Position numbers and translations under genes: made by a program. Source: Chloroflexia bacterium SDU3-3 (GTDB taxonomy: Bacteria > Chloroflexota > Chloroflexia > Chloroflexales > Roseiflexaceae). Taken from it: a DNA stretch of 64,000 bases. Under the pieces are notes generated by a model, which was given only the letters and a program-made list of their open reading frames with translations, ran no database searches and was not told the DNA's origin. The first letter of the stretch is position 1; each line of letters begins with the position of its first letter. Shown here one piece after another: positions 7,410-15,327 of the stretch. The stretch spans positions 248,001 to 312,000 of the forward strand of contig WBOU01000002.1 in NCBI GenBank assembly GCA_009268125.1, given 5' to 3'.

Positions 7410-8663
7410 CTAGGCCTGGTAGCGGCGCACGCAGATCACGGCGTTCTGGCCGCCGAAGCCAAAGGCGTTGGCCAGCGCCACGTTCACGCGCTGGCTGCGG
7501 GCCACGTTGGGCACATAGTCGAGGTCGCAGGCGGGGTCGGGTTGCTGGTAGTTGATGGTGGGTGGCACCAGATCGGTCTCGATGGTCTTGGCGCAGCCGA
7601 TCACGGCCAGCGCCCCGGCGGCTCCGGCGGTGTGGCCCAGCATAGATTTGATGCCGCTGACGCTGACGCGGTAGGCGTGCTCGCCCAGGGCCAGCTTGAT
7701 CGCTTGGGTTTCGGCGGCGTCGTTGAGCGGGGTGCCGGTGCCGTGGGCGCTGATGTGGTCGACATCGGCGGGGGCCAGCTCGGCGTCCTCCAGGGCGCGG
7801 GTGATGGCCAGGGCGGCGTACTGGCCGGTGGGTGCGGGGGCGGTGATGTGGAAGGCATCCTCGGTGGCCCCGAAGCCCGCCAGCTCGGCGTAGATGCGCG
7901 CGCCGCGGGCCAGGGCGTGCTCTAGCTGCTCCAGCACTAGGATGCCGCAGGCCTCGCCGCCTGCGGTGCCGTGGCGGCGGGCGTCGAAAGGGCGCACGGC
8001 GGCGGCGGGGTCATCGCCCGCCGGGGCGATCGCGCCGATCACGCCGAAGCCCATGGTGTTGAGCGCGGTCACGCCCGCGTCGGTGCCGCCGCACACAGCG
8101 GCCAGCGCGTCGCCTCGGTGCACGGCGCGGGCGGCCTCGCCGATGGCGTAGGTGCCGGTGGCGCAGGCCAGCACTGGCGTGGTGGTGGGGCCGTGCAGCC
8201 CGTGCTGGATGGCCACCTGGCACGAGGCCATGTTGTAGATAAAGGTGGGCAGGTAGAGCGTGTCGATGCGCTTGCGGCCCTTGGCCTCGAACTGGAGCGT
8301 CTGGGCCTCCACATTGGCGGTGCCGCCCAGCGAGGTGCCGATGTTCACGGCCACGCGCGTGCGGTCGATAGCATCCAGGTTCAGCCCGCTGTCGCGCAGG
8401 GCCTCGCCCGCCGCCGCAACGGCGAACTGGGCGAAGCGCGCCATGCGCCGCGCGGCCTTGGCATCCATATAGTCGCGCGGGTCGAAGCCCTTGACCTCGG
8501 CGGCGATGACATAGGGGATCTGGTCGGTGTCGTAGCCGGTGGCGTAGCCCACGCCGGATCGCCCGGCGGCCAGGCCATCCCACATGGCGGCCACGCTATT
8601 GCCCAGTGGCGTGATCGCGCCCATGCCCGTGATCACCACGCGGTGAGTCTGCTGTGTTTTCAT
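7410..8663 (-). CDS. fabF: Beta-ketoacyl-ACP synthase II-type condensing enzyme
   Basis: A 417-residue KAS enzyme that condenses malonyl-ACP with acyl-ACP in fatty acid or polyketide chain elongation. The thiolase fold has the full catalytic triad: Cys167 in LACATG, His307 in SAHGTGTPLND and His344 in SMLGHTAGAAGA. The C-terminal NAFGFGGQN motif is present. The usual RPFDxxRdGFvxGEGAG segment reads RPFDARRHGTAGGEACG, which is atypical and may mean a specialised paralogue rather than the housekeeping enzyme. No fab or acyl carrier protein genes adjoin it; upstream lies a family 9 glycosyltransferase with a 69 bp gap. Symbol given for the family. Confidence 0.88.
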   Translation of the reverse strand: MKTQQTHRVVITGMGAITPLGNSVAAMWDGLAAGRSGVGYATGYDTDQIPYVIAAEVKGFDPRDYMDAKAARRMARFAQFAVAAAGEALRDSGLNLDAIDRTRVAVNIGTSLGGTANVEAQTLQFEAKGRKRIDTLYLPTFIYNMASCQVAIQHGLHGPTTTPVLACATGTYAIGEAARAVHRGDALAAVCGGTDAGVTALNTMGFGVIGAIAPAGDDPAAAVRPFDARRHGTAGGEACGILVLEQLEHALARGARIYAELAGFGATEDAFHITAPAPTGQYAALAITRALEDAELAPADVDHISAHGTGTPLNDAAETQAIKLALGEHAYRVSVSGIKSMLGHTAGAAGALAVIGCAKTIETDLVPPTINYQQPDPACDLDYVPNVARSQRVNVALANAFGFGGQNAVICVRRYQA

Positions 8664-8732
8664 GCTTGCTCTCGTAGACGAACGGATGTTTGGTAGTATA
8701 GCGAGTCTGGGTAATTTTTGCCTGTGTGCGGA

Positions 8733-9872
8733 TCACGCTTTTTGCCGATTTTGCCCGCCCATCGCCATCGCCTGCTCCAGCGCCGCAATCACCAGGCCGG
8801 GGCGCAGCTCGCGCATACAGGGGTGGCCATCCACCAGGCAGGCCTCGTTCTTGAAGCGGTTCTCGACGCAGGCCCGGCACTTGGCAGGCGTGCGCACCAC
8901 CAGCGCGTTGGGGCGGCGCGGTGCCCACAGCCGCACCGGGCTTGCGCCGTCGCCGTCGGCGTCGTTGCCGAACACGCAGACGGTGGGGCAGCCCACGGCA
9001 GCGGCGATATGCATCGGCCCGGCGTCCACCACCACGGCGGCGCGGGCCTGGGCGAAGGCCCCGGCAAGCTCGGTCAGGCGGGTCTCGCCGCGCAGGTCGA
9101 TCAGGGCGGTCTCGCGCAGCAGCGTGGTCTCCAGGTCGCCTGCGTGGTAGCGGGCGCGCTCGATGGCGGGCTTGTTGCCCACCACGCCCACCGTCAGGCC
9201 GCGCTCGGCGCACCAGCCGATCAGGTCGCGCCAGTAGGCCAGCGGCCACTGCTTGGCGCTGCGCGTGGCCGTCATGTGCAGCAGCACGTCGGGCACGGCG
9301 AAGGGCGGCGGGTCGGACTCGACCTCGGTGTAGGCGAAGTCGGTGTTGACGTAGGCCATGCTGCAGAAGATCTCGGCGATGTAGTTGCTGGCCACCACGC
9401 CCGGGTAGCGCGCTACCAGCCCCGCGTCGTTCCAGTCCTGGTCGCGCAGCAGCCGGTCGCGCGGGTCGTCGCCGGGGGGCAGCTTGCGGCGGAAGTCGGG
9501 CTGCAGCGACGCGCCCACCAGGTAGCGCGGCGCGGTGGCGGCCACCACCACCAGGTTCAGCTCGCTGAACTCGTCGCAGTTGATCGCCAGATCGTAGGGG
9601 CCGCGCTGCTCGCGGCGCTGGGCCACAAAGCTATTCAGCTCGCCCAGGTAGTCCTCGCGCTCGCCGTAGAGCGCGAAGCGGGCGTCGATGTAGGGGCAGC
9701 GCTCCTCCAGATCGCGGGTGGTCTCGCCGCCGAAGAAGTCGAGGGTGCAGCCGGGGTACTTCTCCTTCAGGCCGCGTAGCAGCGGGGTGGTGACGACAAA
9801 GTTGCCCACTTTGTCCGAGCCGAAGACGGCGATATGTGGCTGCTCAAGCGGCTGATCCGCAAAGCGTTCCAT
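8733..9872 (-). CDS. Family 9 glycosyltransferase (heptosyltransferase-like)
   Basis: A 379-residue GT-B enzyme. The ATG at 9870-9872 is chosen because TAGGAG lies 5-10 bases before it and the GT9 N-terminal strand (HIAVFGSDKVGNFV) follows soon after; a longer frame upstream lacks support. GT9 landmarks: the N-terminal Asp/Lys loop, LLHMTATRSAKQWPLAYW in the second domain, the VVVDAGPMHIAAAVG nucleotide-sugar site (equivalent to TGPMHLAAA) and VCVFG. In Gram-negative bacteria GT9 enzymes add heptose to lipopolysaccharide core. Here the acceptor is unknown; a surface glycan or glycolipid is plausible. The C-terminus has four Cys in CRACVEN and CLVDGHPC. Confidence 0.82.
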   Translation of the reverse strand: MERFADQPLEQPHIAVFGSDKVGNFVVTTPLLRGLKEKYPGCTLDFFGGETTRDLEERCPYIDARFALYGEREDYLGELNSFVAQRREQRGPYDLAINCDEFSELNLVVVAATAPRYLVGASLQPDFRRKLPPGDDPRDRLLRDQDWNDAGLVARYPGVVASNYIAEIFCSMAYVNTDFAYTEVESDPPPFAVPDVLLHMTATRSAKQWPLAYWRDLIGWCAERGLTVGVVGNKPAIERARYHAGDLETTLLRETALIDLRGETRLTELAGAFAQARAAVVVDAGPMHIAAAVGCPTVCVFGNDADGDGASPVRLWAPRRPNALVVRTPAKCRACVENRFKNEACLVDGHPCMRELRPGLVIAALEQAMAMGGQNRQKA

Positions 9873-9994
9873 CCATGCTCCTATCCTGGTTGTGCTCTTG
9901 TGGGGCCATTGTACACCACGGCGGCGCACGGCTGGGAGGGGATGGCGGAGGGGATGATTCAAGGGCACGGGTGAATGATTCAAGGGGCAAAGAT

Positions 9995-10040
9995 AAAGAC
10001 ACAATCGGCGATAGATATTTTTATCGCCGATTGTGTCTTT
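9995..10040 (-). terminator. 19 bp stem hairpin at the end of the ELWxxDGT operon
   Basis: AAAGACACAATCGGCGATA pairs perfectly with 10022-10040 around an 8-base AT-rich loop, 25 bp beyond the stop of the last ELWxxDGT gene. On the minus strand it runs into ATCTTTGCC, a weak T-run. It probably ends the three-gene transcript. Confidence 0.65.
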
Positions 10041-10064
10041 GTTTGTGTGTATTGTATACGTTAG

Positions 10065-12632
10065 CTACGGCATAGTGACTATGGGCAGGTAGAGCCGCTC
10101 ATCCCCTACGTTGATGTTGACAATATATGGTTCGTTGCCATATTGCGGGGTGGCAGCCTGTACCCACAGTTCGGTGCCGAAGTTGCCAATATCGGGGCGC
10201 ACATTGGAGCTATAGGGGCCAGGGGCGATATCGGCGTACAGCGCCGTGCCCGCGGTGGTGCCATTGCTGCGCCATAGCTCTACCCCAGTAGCGGGCGTGT
10301 AGGCGCAGAAGTAGATTGTGCTGCCTACGGCGTGAAAGAAGTCAGGGTAGCTGCTGGTCGGGCCGGGGTTGATATCTTTTACCATAAAGGTGCCCTCGAC
10401 TGTACCATCGGTGCGCCATAGCTCGTTGCCATGGGCTGTGTCCTTGCCCATAAAAAAGACCAGATCTCCCGCGCTGATCTCTTCGCCTAGCGCTAGTTGC
10501 ATACTGCGTATTTTAGCGGTGCCTGTATCTGTGCCATCGCTTTTCCAGATCTCAAGCTCGGCATTTGATTGAACAAGCATGATCAGGGATTTGCCAGCTA
10601 GGAGAACCTTGATATATTGCACCGTGATAGCTGGCACGATGTCGGTGATCTGCTGGGGTTTTCTTTCCTGTGCGTTATAGGTCCACAGCTCGATATGATT
10701 GTTCGTGGGCGCTATCCAAAAGATGCCTGATCCCTGTACGGTGAAGCGGGTTGCCGCTGTGCTAGAAAGCTCGGTGAGCGCTGTGGTGCCAGCGGCGGTG
10801 CCATTGGTCGTCCAGAGAGTCTTCACCTCATCTTTCACGGTGGTGAAGAGCATCTGCGCACCATAGCGGGTGAGATCGCCGATTGTTCCGCCATCGGTTG
10901 GCAGCAGGATGGTGCCAGCGGCGGTGCCATCGCTGGCCCAGAGGCTGGATGCGCCATCGCTGATCAGCAGGCGATGGTCAAAGACCTCGTAGCTGTAGCT
11001 GTCAGTGGCCTCTTTGAACACCACGGTGCCCGCCGCTGTTCCATCCGACGCGAGGAAGGCTGTGCTGGTGACGATGATCAGCTTGCCATTGACGCTCAGC
11101 AGTTGCTTAAAGCGCGCTCCGCTTGGTATCTTGGCGCTAAGCTCGCTCTGCAGTGTGGTGCCAGCGGTGGTGCCGTCGCTCTTCCAGATCTCTTGTCCGT
11201 TGCTGACAAAGTATGTGGCTCCGTTCACCCGCTGGGCCTCGTGGGTGAGCGCGCCGACCCCCAGGGTGATGCTGGTGATGGCGGCGGTGCCAGCGGCGGT
11301 GCCATCGCTCTTCCAGATCAAGCCCCTCGCGTTGGTGCCGCCCGCAGGCGCGATGAGCGCGCTGCCCAGCTGCGCCGCGATCGGCAGCTTGAGCCGCGTG
11401 CCCGCGCTGGTGATGGCTGTGGTGCCCGCCGCTGTCCCATCCGATGCCCAGCACTCGACCGTGGTTAGCCCGCACATGATCAGCTTGCTGCCGACTTGGC
11501 GCAGCTGCGTGTCCTGGAGCGTTGCGCTGAGCGTGGCAACCTTCGCGGTGCTGCCCGCCGTGCCGCCGCTGGCCCAGAGATCGATGCCCTCGGCGCTTGA
11601 CAGAATAAAGTAGAGCTTGCCCTCAAGAAAAGCGAGATCGCGGTTCATGTTAGCGGGCAAGGTGGTGATGGGAACCGTGCCAGCGGCGGTGCCATCGCTC
11701 GTCCAGAGTATCGTGTCGTTGAAATTCGTGCTGATCCAGATACCGTTATCGTCTGCTGCTATGGTGGCGTATTGATTGCTGCTATTCAGATCGGCGACCT
11801 TTTTTGTTCCTGCAGGCGTTCCATCTGTAGCCCATAGCTCTGTTAGATCGGTGTTAGTTGGCTGCTGTAAGTAGTAGAGCTTGTTGGCAAAGGTGGCATG
11901 TGGGGAAAAGTAGTCACTTGAGTACCAATCCCTGATCATGATCTGCGACAATTTTTGGGTGCCTGCAGCGGTTCCATCACTCGTCCAGAGATTCTCTGTA
12001 TGATCGACAATGTAAAGCGTTCCATTGCTATTGATAAGGCTATTGATGCCAGTATTTAGTGGTAGTTTGGTGGTCCCTGCAGTTGTACCATCGGTCTTCC
12101 AGATTGTACCGAAATTTGATGCGATAAATAGCTGATTGCCGATAATAGTGAAAGGATTGCCTGAGGTCTTGTCGGGATCTCCTCCATAATATAGAAGAAA
12201 ATCGGAAAGCGGCTGACCCGTTTCGCTATCAAGCACGATGTGGGTTCCCTCGGTGGTTCCATCGCTGACCCAGAGGAATGTATCGTACTCAAACGACTCG
12301 GTTAAGAAATAGAATCGATCAACCGCCGGTATCATCTGGAAGACGCGGTAGTGCAGGTAGTCTGTGAAGTCCATGACCACAGCAGTGCCGCTGGCAGTGC
12401 CATCGGTGCGCCACAGCTCGCACTTGCGATAGCCATCGGAGGTTGCAAAGTAGGTTGCCCCGCCCATAGTGATCGCCTCAGTGGCGTGGCGCGCGTCGGC
12501 GCTGGTGCTGGTATCGAGATCCTTCAGCAGGTGGAAGACATCCTGCGAGCGGGCGGGGCTGCCCTGGGGCAGCAGGGCGGCCAGCAGGGCCAGGGCCACG
12601 ATGGCAAGCCGGATGAGGCTTTGGTGTCGCAT
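10065..12632 (-). CDS. Secreted ELWxxDGT-repeat protein (third of three)
   Basis: An 855-residue protein with a signal peptide (hydrophobic core about 8-20, cleavage near ARS-QD at about 29). The rest is built from about 16 repeats of roughly 50 residues, each containing a form of L-W-x-S/T-D-G-T-x-x-G-T, for example LWRTDGTASGT and IWKSDGTTAGT. This is the ELWxxDGT repeat known from secreted bacterial proteins and is likely to form beta-propellers; 15-16 repeats would suit two propellers. The C-terminus is DERLYLPIVTMP. It is the last of three tandem paralogues, 25 bp downstream of the second. No catalytic residues are recognised; a surface or binding role is inference. Confidence 0.85.
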   Translation of the reverse strand: MRHQSLIRLAIVALALLAALLPQGSPARSQDVFHLLKDLDTSTSADARHATEAITMGGATYFATSDGYRKCELWRTDGTASGTAVVMDFTDYLHYRVFQMIPAVDRFYFLTESFEYDTFLWVSDGTTEGTHIVLDSETGQPLSDFLLYYGGDPDKTSGNPFTIIGNQLFIASNFGTIWKTDGTTAGTTKLPLNTGINSLINSNGTLYIVDHTENLWTSDGTAAGTQKLSQIMIRDWYSSDYFSPHATFANKLYYLQQPTNTDLTELWATDGTPAGTKKVADLNSSNQYATIAADDNGIWISTNFNDTILWTSDGTAAGTVPITTLPANMNRDLAFLEGKLYFILSSAEGIDLWASGGTAGSTAKVATLSATLQDTQLRQVGSKLIMCGLTTVECWASDGTAAGTTAITSAGTRLKLPIAAQLGSALIAPAGGTNARGLIWKSDGTAAGTAAITSITLGVGALTHEAQRVNGATYFVSNGQEIWKSDGTTAGTTLQSELSAKIPSGARFKQLLSVNGKLIIVTSTAFLASDGTAAGTVVFKEATDSYSYEVFDHRLLISDGASSLWASDGTAAGTILLPTDGGTIGDLTRYGAQMLFTTVKDEVKTLWTTNGTAAGTTALTELSSTAATRFTVQGSGIFWIAPTNNHIELWTYNAQERKPQQITDIVPAITVQYIKVLLAGKSLIMLVQSNAELEIWKSDGTDTGTAKIRSMQLALGEEISAGDLVFFMGKDTAHGNELWRTDGTVEGTFMVKDINPGPTSSYPDFFHAVGSTIYFCAYTPATGVELWRSNGTTAGTALYADIAPGPYSSNVRPDIGNFGTELWVQAATPQYGNEPYIVNINVGDERLYLPIVTMP

Positions 12633-12657
12633 ATTAATCCTACGCTAGAGATATGTG

Positions 12658-15297
12658 CTACTGCTGGGCGAGCGGCAGGTAGAGCCGCTCGCTGCCCACG
12701 GGAATATCGACCAGGTACAGCTCGCGGCCATAGGATGCGGTAGTGGCCTGAACCAGCAGCGCGCCGCCCAGCTCCAGCAGCACCTCCGGATCGGAGCCAG
12801 CCGCACCGGGGTTGATGTCGGTGTAGAGCTTGGTGCCTGCTGCGGTGCCGTCGCTGCTCCATAGCTCGCTGCCACGATCGGGCATGTAGATGGAGAAGTA
12901 GAGGGTGCTGCCGACCGCCTTCTGAAGGTTGATGTAGGTCTCGCGTATATGCGAGGTCGATTGCAGCAGCACCGTGCCCTCGGCGGTGCCATCGGTGCGC
13001 CAGACCTGGCGCTTGATATACCCCTCGGCCTCCACATAGTCTTCGGCTTCAAAGTAGATATACGGGCCAGCGGCTATGACCGTGCTGACGGCGTGCGGGA
13101 TGTCGAGCAGCTTGGTGGGGGCTGCGGTGCCGCTCGTGCTCTGCCATAGCTCGCTGTTTGTGTCTCCTTCGAGCATATACGTCAGCTTATTGTTCCAGTT
13201 AAACATTCGGTTTGTATAGACGGTCAGCGCTGTGGTGATTGATGATGCCAGCACGGGCTTGCTAGCCCCCTGATCGTAGCGCCACTGCTCTACCTTGCCG
13301 CCAGAGGATATATTCCAGTAGGCACTCTTGCCGATGACGTTGGGATTTCTCCAGTTGTAGTTGCCAGATGGCATGATTTCGACAAGCGTGCTGCGGTCCG
13401 TGGCGACTTTGGAGATACGCGTTACATTTGTTTGAAAGTTAGATTCTATGATGAGCAAATCGGTGCCGACTGCGAGTAACGAGTTGTAGTTAGGCATACT
13501 GCTAATGATCTGCTTGCTTCCCTCGGGCGTGCCGTCGCTTGACCAGAGGTTATTCTGCGCGTCGATGACATACAGCACATTGCCTGCAACAACCATCGGT
13601 AGCAAGCTTGGTACGACGATGTCCGTACCAATGCTTGTGATCAGGCTTGTTCCCTCTACAGTGCCATCGGTTCGCCAGATGCCAAAGATGTAATTCTTTC
13701 CATCCCAGTGTCGCTCTTGCAGGATGAGCGCGCTCTGGATCTGGTTTATGGCGACGATTGAGGCGTTGCTGGGGAGCTTGGACAGAATCCCAGGGTGCTC
13801 CTGTGTCCCTGCGGTGGTGCCGTCGGTTTCCCACAGGCCGGTTGGCGTGACAATGTAGCGGGTGTCGCCCAGCACGGGCGTGCCCAACACGCTGCTGTTT
13901 GCGGGCTGGCTGGCGGAGAAGAACTGGCTTGTGCCCGCCACGGTGCCGTCGGTGCGGGCCATCAGGCTGGTGGCCGAGCCGCTCTTGATCGGCGCGATCA
14001 GCGCGCCACCCAGCTCGGATGCGGCATAGAGCCAGAGCGCTGCGCCGTCGGCTATCGGCGTGGTGCCCGCCGCCGTGCCATCGCTGCTCCAGCACGTGTC
14101 GGCGCAGAGTATAGCTTTATCCCCCAGGGCGCGCAGCTTGAAATTTGTGCTTTTAGTGTCGAGTGTGGTCACGAGCTTGGTGCCCGCTGCGGTGCCGTTG
14201 CTGGCCCATAGCTCGGCCTGGCTACTGTTGTATGGGCTGATAGTGAAGAGCATCGTGCCGTTGACAACCAGTGGGGCCGAGAAATAGCCATTGGGCAGCG
14301 ACGTGACGGCTGCGGTGCCTGCGGTTGTGCCATCGCTTGTCCATAGCTCGGTATTTGAAATGCCATCTACCAAAAAGGCGAGCTTGTTGCTGACAACGAT
14401 AGGAATGGAGAGGTTTATGCCATAGAGAGAAGTATATGCTGGCATGTTTGCGATGATCGATGTGCCTGCTGGTGTTCCATCGGTCGCCCAGAGATTAACC
14501 GAGTTGGAGTCATCACCGTCATCTAGAAAGTAGTTTTTGCCATTGTAGGGTGTGAGGTAGCTATTATTGGCGGCAAAGTATTCTTGGAAGCTTGACGAAA
14601 AATCTGCCAATTTCTGCGTGCCGGCCTCGGTGGCGTCGCTCACCCATAGCTCAGTAAAATTGCCGTTGAGGATGAAGAGCTTGCCGTCAACCACGCGGAG
14701 ATTTGCGACCCCGCCGCTGGGCGAGAGCACCTTCTTTGTTCCCGCTTCCGTGCCGTCAGTGCTCCAAAGCTCTAGGTTGTCCGGCGAGAAGTAGAACAGC
14801 CCGCCGAGCGCTGCTCCTGGGAAGTGCCCATCGATGTCAATATCGGCCCCATAGTTCATAAAGGAGTCGTCATAGCTCGGCGTGATATTCGCAACCATGT
14901 GGGTGCTGGCTTCCGTACCATCGCTGGTCCACAGCTCGATCCCGTAGAAGCTGCTGTCGGCCAGGAAGTAGAGGTGGCCCCCAGCGGACTGGAGCTGGTA
15001 GACGACCGAGAACTCACCAATGGGAAAATCCATGATCATGGTTGTGCCCGTGTCGGTGCCATCGGTGCGCCAGAGCTGGGCATTACTTTCCCAGGGCCTA
15101 CTGTCGGTGATGAAGTAGACGGCATCGCCAAGCACGGCGGTATCCTGCGGCTTGGTGGCGCGGGCGACGCTGCCCGGGTTCATATCCTTCAGCAGGTGGA
15201 AGACATCCTGCGAGCGGGCGGGGCTGCGCTGGGGCAGCAGGGCGGCCAGCAGGGCCAGGGCCATGATGGCAAGCCGGATGGGCGTGTGGCGTCGCAT
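12658..15297 (-). CDS. Secreted ELWxxDGT-repeat protein (second of three)
   Basis: An 879-residue paralogue with about 15 W-x-x-DGT repeats, including a cysteine form CWSSDGTAAGT at about residue 410 that is shared with the other two copies. The signal peptide is almost identical to that of the third copy (IRLAIMALALLAALLPQ, cleavage near ARS-QD). The C-terminus GSERLYLPLAQQ is identical to the first copy. The interior is clearly more diverged than the two ends, a pattern suggesting gene conversion or a conserved export and anchoring function at the ends. The gene starts 30 bp downstream of the first copy, so an operon is very likely. Confidence 0.85.
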   Translation of the reverse strand: MRRHTPIRLAIMALALLAALLPQRSPARSQDVFHLLKDMNPGSVARATKPQDTAVLGDAVYFITDSRPWESNAQLWRTDGTDTGTTMIMDFPIGEFSVVYQLQSAGGHLYFLADSSFYGIELWTSDGTEASTHMVANITPSYDDSFMNYGADIDIDGHFPGAALGGLFYFSPDNLELWSTDGTEAGTKKVLSPSGGVANLRVVDGKLFILNGNFTELWVSDATEAGTQKLADFSSSFQEYFAANNSYLTPYNGKNYFLDDGDDSNSVNLWATDGTPAGTSIIANMPAYTSLYGINLSIPIVVSNKLAFLVDGISNTELWTSDGTTAGTAAVTSLPNGYFSAPLVVNGTMLFTISPYNSSQAELWASNGTAAGTKLVTTLDTKSTNFKLRALGDKAILCADTCWSSDGTAAGTTPIADGAALWLYAASELGGALIAPIKSGSATSLMARTDGTVAGTSQFFSASQPANSSVLGTPVLGDTRYIVTPTGLWETDGTTAGTQEHPGILSKLPSNASIVAINQIQSALILQERHWDGKNYIFGIWRTDGTVEGTSLITSIGTDIVVPSLLPMVVAGNVLYVIDAQNNLWSSDGTPEGSKQIISSMPNYNSLLAVGTDLLIIESNFQTNVTRISKVATDRSTLVEIMPSGNYNWRNPNVIGKSAYWNISSGGKVEQWRYDQGASKPVLASSITTALTVYTNRMFNWNNKLTYMLEGDTNSELWQSTSGTAAPTKLLDIPHAVSTVIAAGPYIYFEAEDYVEAEGYIKRQVWRTDGTAEGTVLLQSTSHIRETYINLQKAVGSTLYFSIYMPDRGSELWSSDGTAAGTKLYTDINPGAAGSDPEVLLELGGALLVQATTASYGRELYLVDIPVGSERLYLPLAQQ

Positions 15298-15327
15298 ATG
15301 CTTCTTTCTTTTTATATACGGTTTGTG

